DNA of 56,204 bases, from NCBI GenBank assembly GCA_947498325.1, contig CANMKE010000033.1, positions 1 through 56,204 on the forward strand. Direction: 5' to 3'. The notes beneath the pieces are model-generated. The model was not told the DNA's origin. It was given only the letters and a program-made list of their open reading frames with translations, and did not search any database. Positions within the stretch are counted from its first letter, which is position 1. Every line of letters begins with the position of its first letter. This document shows, in pieces, positions 51,236-56,204 of the stretch. Origin of the DNA: an uncultured Persicobacter sp. (GTDB lineage Bacteria; Bacteroidota; Bacteroidia; Cytophagales; Cyclobacteriaceae). The position numbers were made by a program, and so were the translations under genes.

Positions 51236-51569
51236 CTAAAATTGCTTTTGCTTGCTTTTGATTGTCAACAATAGTAATCAATTGGTCTAATCCTAATATT
51301 GAGAATGTCCCTTTCACCTTCGGGTCTGGGCCATACAATACAAAACCAATGTCTTCACTGTTAATTGTCTGAAGATAGGACATAAATACACCGAGACCTG
51401 CCGATGAGATATAAGTTAGGCGACTTAAATCTACCATCACTTTTTTCTTATTTTCTGCAAAGGCGTCTTCAATAGCGGTATCAAGATGAATGGACGAACT
51501 GGCATCCACTTCCCCAATCACCTCAATGATATATTTATCATCCTCCTGCGATTTACGTATCTCTACCAT
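51219..51569 (-). CDS. STAS-domain anti-anti-sigma factor
   Basis: A 116-residue STAS protein. DASSSIHLD and VMVDLSRLTYISSAGLGVF match the antagonist family; by alignment with SpoIIAA/RsbV the phosphorylated serine is Ser56. It is expected to be phosphorylated by the RsbW-like kinase encoded downstream and dephosphorylated by the SpoIIE-type phosphatase encoded 36 bp upstream. Cytoplasmic. Confidence 0.93.
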   Translation of the reverse strand: MVEIRKSQEDDKYIIEVIGEVDASSSIHLDTAIEDAFAENKKKVMVDLSRLTYISSAGLGVFMSYLQTINSEDIGFVLYGPDPKVKGTFSILGLDQLITIVDNQKQAKAILDGISA

Positions 51570-51605
51570 AATCAGATATACGGATTTATTTTTAATGAGT
51601 TATTA

Positions 51606-53663
51606 TTATTTAAACTTGACGACCATTGTTGTGTAGTCATCATTTGGCGGATGATCGTCACAAAAAGAATATAATCCTTCGATCACCACATCCTGAATTT
51701 TATTTACATCATACTCCGCATACGACTGCACGAGCCGCTTAAGATGGTCAAAACCAAACTCTTGCCTTGCATCGTTATGTGCCTCTACAATACCATCGGT
51801 ATACAAAAACAAAACATCCCCTTGCTCATAAGTGAAGGTGTTATTGTCGATAAAATTTCGGAACTGATTTTTTCCCCTGATAAGCCCCAAACCTATGCCT
51901 CGGTCCTCTAAATACTCCGCCTGTTGCGTTTCTTTTTTATAAACCAGCGTTGGGCAATGTCCTGCCCGAGCATAATCGACCCTTCTTCTTTTCGTATCTA
52001 TCAACAGTAAAGTTGCAGTAATAAAAGTGGATTTGTCGAGACAACGACTGAGGGCATCATTGGCGATATCGAGATAATCAACAGGCTGAACACCAATATT
52101 AAACAAGGAGTGAAACACCCCCTTCATCTGTGCCATATAGAAGGCTGCGGAAGTTCCTTTACCCGAAACGTCAGCCACAATCATGGCATACCGGTGATCA
52201 TCCAACTGATGAAAATCGTAATAATCCCCACCCACCTGATCTGCCGCTTTGGAGAAGCAGGCCAAGTCGAAAAATTCATTTCCTAAATCATTTTGCGGCA
52301 ACAGACTTCGCTGAACGCGCCGTGCAATTTTTATTTCTTCCCTGAAACGCTCATTTTCCAACGCATTACTCATCAGTCGGAAATTCTCCAAAGAAACTGT
52401 CGCCTGATTAATAAAGGTCATTACAATGTCCTCCATTTCTTTGTTAAAGCCGTCCGCGACATCTTTTAAAAGATACATAGTGGCCACCACTTTATCCTTG
52501 ATCAGGATGGGGCACACCATCAGCGACCGATAATCATAATGCCCCAGCTTCAGGGTATTTTTAATCGGGATGAGTGATTTTGACAGGTGGCGGTTACAAA
52601 TGAGTTCTACCTTCTGCTGATCGATGAAACCTTCTTTCAGTTCCATCACGCCATCTTCACTAATTCCGTGACGAGTGCTGTAAGTCGCATCATCGTTGTC
52701 AATTTTTATTTCCAGCCATGCAGCACTTGCCGCCACTGTACTGGCGCTGGAGTCGAGCAGGATCTCGTAAATTTGCTCGGGAGTAGATCCTGAGATTCGT
52801 TCTGCCAAACGACTGAAATTGATGGCCTCTTTTAACTTTTGCTCAAACACCGAGGAAGTCGGAAGGTTGAACAAGGTCACCAGCAAAGAGAATACAAGAT
52901 ATAATGCAATGAAGAATGTTGTAGCGATAAGCGAAGGGAATTCCACGACATCAAGATTGACCTGACTTTCAATATGTGAAAAGTAATTCACCCGCACGAA
53001 ATAGACCAAATAGGCGATGGTCAATAGGATCAGTAATATGCTTCGCCATTTTTGACCAGAGTCAAGATAAGCAACCCACTTCATGTTGATCGACAATATC
53101 ACGGCCAACACCAATAGATATGCCAGATACACCAGCTGAAAGCCTTTCATTTCAAAAGGCAAGAAAACACTCATGACCAATCCCACTAACAAACTGTACT
53201 CAAACAGTCGCCAAATGAACAGGAGGGTTCTCGACTTCTGATAAAGCACTAAGCGCTTGGAAACAGAAAACGAGGAAATGAGGAATAACAAGGACAAGCC
53301 CAAAACCACATGCCCTGTAAAAGCATCGAATAGCACATTGGATTCCCACGACTTCCCGATATCGGTTTCAAGAAAAAAGAAAATGACCAAGGCAATGATG
53401 GTCGCTGATAATCCCGTAACGAACATTCGCCACAGCAACTCCTGGATCTGAATTCTCTCTGAAGAGGCTGTTTGATATCGAAAGAAAATATAGGCACTGA
53501 AAGTAAAAAGCACCAAAAACATTTCTGGCAACTGCTTATCAAGCCTAAAGCCGACCCCCAAAGGATCGTTATGCCCTATTGCCAAGTCGGCAAAAGACAT
53601 CCCCACCCAAGCGGCAATTGCTATAAATAAGCTTAATCTTACTATATATTTATCTGAAGGCAT
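51606..53663 (-). CDS. Membrane-anchored SpoIIE-type PP2C phosphatase with GAF domain
   Basis: A 685-residue sensor phosphatase. The N-terminal part (about 8-270) has about seven to eight TM helices. A GAF-like domain follows (about 290-430), then a linker helix and the SpoIIE/PP2C domain (about 465-685). Metal-binding motifs are ADQVGGDYYDF, MIVADVSGKGTSAA, LYTDGIVEAHN and the terminal DDYTTMVV. It should dephosphorylate the STAS protein encoded downstream in response to a membrane or small-molecule cue. First gene of the operon. Confidence 0.93.
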   Translation of the reverse strand: MPSDKYIVRLSLFIAIAAWVGMSFADLAIGHNDPLGVGFRLDKQLPEMFLVLFTFSAYIFFRYQTASSERIQIQELLWRMFVTGLSATIIALVIFFFLETDIGKSWESNVLFDAFTGHVVLGLSLLFLISSFSVSKRLVLYQKSRTLLFIWRLFEYSLLVGLVMSVFLPFEMKGFQLVYLAYLLVLAVILSINMKWVAYLDSGQKWRSILLILLTIAYLVYFVRVNYFSHIESQVNLDVVEFPSLIATTFFIALYLVFSLLVTLFNLPTSSVFEQKLKEAINFSRLAERISGSTPEQIYEILLDSSASTVAASAAWLEIKIDNDDATYSTRHGISEDGVMELKEGFIDQQKVELICNRHLSKSLIPIKNTLKLGHYDYRSLMVCPILIKDKVVATMYLLKDVADGFNKEMEDIVMTFINQATVSLENFRLMSNALENERFREEIKIARRVQRSLLPQNDLGNEFFDLACFSKAADQVGGDYYDFHQLDDHRYAMIVADVSGKGTSAAFYMAQMKGVFHSLFNIGVQPVDYLDIANDALSRCLDKSTFITATLLLIDTKRRRVDYARAGHCPTLVYKKETQQAEYLEDRGIGLGLIRGKNQFRNFIDNNTFTYEQGDVLFLYTDGIVEAHNDARQEFGFDHLKRLVQSYAEYDVNKIQDVVIEGLYSFCDDHPPNDDYTTMVVKFK

Positions 53664-53732
53664 AAATTATTAGGAAACGCATCGAATTTACAGTGTGAAG
53701 ATACCAATAAAAATTCATTATGTCCTAAAATC

Positions 53733-53765
53733 AAAAAAAAAGCTACCCGTCAAGAGTAGCTTTTT
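53733..53765 (-). terminator. Terminator of guaB
   Basis: On the minus strand AAAAAGCTAC, a 9-nt loop, GTAGCTTTTT and more Ts (nine in all). It lies 24 bp beyond the guaB stop. Confidence 0.87.
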
Positions 53766-53788
53766 AAAATCGTTTAATCTATATTTTT

Positions 53789-55258
53789 CTATCTGCTGTA
53801 ATTTGGCGCTTCACGCGTAATAGTAACATCGTGAGGATGAGACTCATGCGCACCAGCAGCAGTAATTTTTACAAATTTGGCCTTTTTCAGGTCGTTCACA
53901 CTTCCTGCGCCACAATAGCCCATTCCAGCTTTCAAGCCACCTACCATTTGGTATAGGACTTCAGATACGCGGCCTTTGTATGCCACACGCCCTGAGATCC
54001 CTTCAGGTACCAATTTCTTGATATCGTCTTCAGCGTCCTGGAAGTAACGGTCTTTTGATCCGTGCTCCATTGCTTCCAAAGAACCCATTCCTCGGTAGGT
54101 TTTGAATTTACGACCTTCATAGATGATCATTTCACCAGGAGCTTCTTCTGTTCCTGCCAATAACGAACCAATCATTACTGTTGATGCTCCACCTACAAGG
54201 GCTTTAACCAAGTCACCTGAGAATCGGATACCACCATCGGCAATTACAGGAATCCCTGAACCTTCCGCCGCTTTAGCACATTCGTAAACTGCTGACAACT
54301 GAGGAACCCCAACACCTGCAATAATACGCGTGGTACAGATCGACCCTGGGCCAACACCCACTTTCAATGCATCGGCACCCGCTTCAATCAAAGCAGTTGC
54401 TGCTTCGCCAGTAGCAATGTTACCAACGATTACATCAAGCTCTGGGAATTTTTCCTTCACGCGCTTAAGTGCATCAATCACCCCTTTAGAGTGGCCATGA
54501 GCTGTATCAATTGAAATTAAATCAACACCCGCACCAACTAATGCTTCAACGCGTTCCATCAAATCACCAGTAACACCTACTGCAGCACCTACACGAAGAC
54601 GACCAAATTCATCCTTACAAGCGTTAGGACGGTCTTTATTCTTCAAAATATCTTTGTAAGTGATCAGTCCTTTCAGTACGTTATCGTCATTGACAATCGG
54701 CAACTTCTCAATTTTACGAACCTGAAGGATATCTTCTGCTTCTGAAAGTGTTACTCCAGGAGATGCTGTAACCAAATTTCCTTTGGTCATGACCTCTACT
54801 ACAGGCGACTTCATATTTTTGTGGAAACGAAGATCACGATTGGTCACAATCCCTACCAGGTGGTTTTGAGAGTCTACCACAGGAATACCGCCTACTTTAA
54901 ATTCGTTCATTAGACGAACAGCATCACCTGCTGTTGAATCAATGTTTAAAGTAATTGGATCGAGGATCATCCCACTTTGGGAACGCTTAACACGGCGAAC
55001 TTGCTTCGCTTGCGCTTTGATGGGCATATTTTTATGGATGATGGCAATACCACCTTCCAAAGCCATAGCAATGGCTAATTCAGCTTCCGAAACAGTATCC
55101 ATGGCCGCAGAGACCAAAGGGATATTCAGTTTAATATTTCGGGTAATGAATGACGAAGTATCCGTATCACGTGGCAAAATTTCTGAGTATGCCGGACGTA
55201 ACAAAACGTCGTCATACGTGAGGGCTTCGTAAGTAAATTTATCTTGATCTAAAGACAT
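53789..55258 (-). CDS. guaB: Inosine-5'-monophosphate dehydrogenase
   Basis: A 489-residue enzyme oxidising IMP to XMP, the committed step to GTP. The TIM barrel carries the catalytic Cys308 in GPGSICTTR and the later flap with GSKDRYFQ. Two CBS domains are inserted (about 95-210). The length is normal for bacterial GuaB. A -7 candidate (minus TACTTTTG, 55291-55298) is 33 bp upstream. It is divergent from the thioesterase gene across 196 bp. Confidence 0.98.
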   Translation of the reverse strand: MSLDQDKFTYEALTYDDVLLRPAYSEILPRDTDTSSFITRNIKLNIPLVSAAMDTVSEAELAIAMALEGGIAIIHKNMPIKAQAKQVRRVKRSQSGMILDPITLNIDSTAGDAVRLMNEFKVGGIPVVDSQNHLVGIVTNRDLRFHKNMKSPVVEVMTKGNLVTASPGVTLSEAEDILQVRKIEKLPIVNDDNVLKGLITYKDILKNKDRPNACKDEFGRLRVGAAVGVTGDLMERVEALVGAGVDLISIDTAHGHSKGVIDALKRVKEKFPELDVIVGNIATGEAATALIEAGADALKVGVGPGSICTTRIIAGVGVPQLSAVYECAKAAEGSGIPVIADGGIRFSGDLVKALVGGASTVMIGSLLAGTEEAPGEMIIYEGRKFKTYRGMGSLEAMEHGSKDRYFQDAEDDIKKLVPEGISGRVAYKGRVSEVLYQMVGGLKAGMGYCGAGSVNDLKKAKFVKITAAGAHESHPHDVTITREAPNYSR

Positions 55259-55290
55259 GGCAAATAACTTTAGGTAGTTTATTTGCAGGA

Positions 55291-55298
55291 CAAAAGTA
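55291..55298 (-). promoter_or_regulatory. Candidate -7 box for guaB
   Basis: TACTTTTG on the minus strand matches TAnnTTTG, 33 bp before the guaB ATG, at the same distance as the identical box before cysC. No TTG at the usual -33 spacing was found. Confidence 0.45.
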
Positions 55299-55454
55299 CG
55301 GCAATAATTTAACAGTTGGAATGCGATCTGTCATTTTTTTTCAATAATGCAGTAAAATTATTAGGCGTATATTCGCTAAAAATCATAATATGTTGGATTA
55401 TTGAATTAAATATTGATGGCAACTCGCTGCCTTTCTATTTTTAATTGAAAAAAT

Positions 55455-55877
55455 ATGTTTACATACGAAACACAAATCAGGGTACGTTACGCAGAAACCG
55501 ACCAAATGGGCTATATGTATTATGGCAATTATGCGACTTACTATGAGGTCGCCCGTACAGAGGCGCTCCGCAGCCTGGGGGCAACCTATAAGGAAATGGA
55601 AAAACAGGGTGTCATGCTCCCAGTGCTGGAGCTACACAACAAGTTTATCCGCCCCGCACATTATGATGATCTTTTGACGGTAAAGACGATGATCAAAGAA
55701 CTGCCGGGCATGCGGATCACCTTTTTCTATGAAGTAACCAACGAAAGCGGCACCTTGATCAATCATGGGAAAACGACCCTCGTTTTTGTGAAAATGGCCA
55801 CAGGCAAACCAACACTCCCACCAGAGCCCATTATGAATTTGTTTAAACCTTATTTTGAAAGCCCTGAGGAGGCCTAA
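55455..55877 (+). CDS. Acyl-CoA thioesterase, YbgC/4HBT family
   Basis: A 140-residue hot-dog-fold thioesterase. The active-site segment RYAETDQMGYMYYGNY (11-26) contains catalytic Asp16, and YEVARTEALR follows on the central helix. This family hydrolyses short or hydroxybenzoyl acyl-CoA; in many bacteria YbgC is near tol-pal, but not here. The exact substrate is not determined. ATG 55455 gives the standard N-terminus. Confidence 0.9.
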   Translation: MFTYETQIRVRYAETDQMGYMYYGNYATYYEVARTEALRSLGATYKEMEKQGVMLPVLELHNKFIRPAHYDDLLTVKTMIKELPGMRITFFYEVTNESGTLINHGKTTLVFVKMATGKPTLPPEPIMNLFKPYFESPEEA

Positions 55878-55949
55878 ATCCTTTCCTATTGATTATCAGC
55901 GGATCGCTAAAAAGGAACGAAAATTATTGCACTTTTTTTGAGCTCATGC

Positions 55950-55979
55950 TTGCAACAAAATAATTTTTACCTACCTTTG
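55950..55979 (+). promoter_or_regulatory. Promoter of the tRNA-Ser genes
   Basis: TTG (55950-55952), 19 nt, TACCTTTG (55972-55979): a full match to the Bacteroidota -33/-7 promoter, 20 bp before the tRNA-Ser gene. Confidence 0.7.
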
Positions 55980-55998
55980 CAATCCGTTAAGCAATCAC

Positions 55999-56083
55999 AG
56001 AGGGTTGTCAGAGTGGTCGAATGAGGCAGTCTTGAAAACTGTTGTACCGCGAGGTACCGGGGGTTCGAATCCCTCACCCTCTG
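55999..56083 (+). tRNA. tRNA-Ser (anticodon TGA)
   Basis: 85 nt. Acceptor AGAGGGT (55999-56005) pairs with ACCCTCT (56076-56082); the discriminator is G56083. The anticodon loop CTTGAAA has TGA at 56033-56035. A long variable arm (class II) with the TACC/GGTA stem supports Ser. CCA is not encoded. Confidence 0.96.
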
Positions 56084-56127
56084 CAAATGAACAAAAGGTT
56101 CATTGCGAAATTTTGAGAATATTAAAC

Positions 56128-56204
56128 AGAGAGTTGTCAGAGTGGTCGAATGAGGCAGTCTTGAAAACTGTTGTACTGCGAGGTACCGGGGGTTCGAATC
56201 CCTC
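56128..56204 (+). tRNA. tRNA-Ser (anticodon TGA), second copy, cut by window end
   Basis: It repeats the first tRNA-Ser with two visible changes: G to A at acceptor position 5 (AGAGAGT) and C to T in the variable arm (GTACTGC versus GTACCGC). The anticodon TGA is at 56162-56164. The 3' acceptor strand lies beyond the window, so whether it compensates for the change cannot be seen. Confidence 0.9.

Overview
This window looks like a chromosomal segment of a Bacteroidota bacterium, probably a Cytophagales-type marine or soil gliding relative. Pointers are a TonB-dependent receptor with a carboxypeptidase-like N-terminal domain paired with a lipoprotein, bacillithiol synthesis (BshA), a GH3/serine-hydrolase fusion, tandem rhomboids after mutL, a CcmB-C-D-E-F cassette, Bacteroidota-type promoter elements (TTG/TTTG, about 19-20 nt, TAnnTTTG) and an almost complete lack of Shine-Dalgarno sequences. 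The genus was not established.

Layout. 1-212: two identical tRNA-Lys genes and a terminator. 366-3874 (+): TonB-dependent receptor and DUF4249-like lipoprotein. 3945-10114 (-): alpha/beta hydrolase, HxpB-like sugar phosphatase, bshA, and a GH3-beta-lactamase fusion. 10243-14591 (+): small membrane protein, mutL, two rhomboid proteases. 14681-19477 (-): degenerate Rieske lipoprotein, pheS, and the sulfate-activation operon cysC-cysD-cysN, with cysQ divergent at 19691. 20453-21868: an accessory patch of short palindromic repeats and a 46-bp exact direct repeat that bracket two overlapping genes for exported proteins of unknown function.

21869-39313 (-) is a capsule/exopolysaccharide locus of the Wzx/Wzy type. 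A good match to a promoter lies upstream of the Wza-like exporter. The order of transcription is Wza, Wzz, a TviB/WbpA-like UDP-sugar dehydrogenase, aminotransferase, N-acetyltransferase, WlbA-like oxidoreductase, Wzx, GT4, GT2, Wzy, WecG/TagA, Wzi, WcaJ-like initiating transferase, and UDP-glucose dehydrogenase. The four nucleotide-sugar enzymes match the WbpA-B-E-D route to a UDP-diacetamido uronic acid; Ugd would supply UDP-glucuronate. The serotype-specific centre (about 26.9-31.7 kb) is visibly more AT-rich than its flanks.

39752-44631 (+) is the cytochrome c maturation cassette ccmB-C-D-E-F (no ccmA in the window; CcmE is of the CXXXY type). Then follow a small helical protein (45006, +) and, on the minus strand, a lone MoxR ATPase, three overlapping parvulin/SurA-type periplasmic folding genes, a partner-switching trio (SpoIIE-type phosphatase, STAS antagonist, RsbW-like ATPase) and guaB. 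The window ends with a YbgC-like thioesterase and two tRNA-Ser(TGA) genes, the last cut by the window edge. No phage, IS transposase, CRISPR array or rRNA was seen. The least explained parts are the repeat-bracketed two-gene unit at 20.5-21.9 kb, the degenerate Rieske lipoprotein and the intergenic hairpins.
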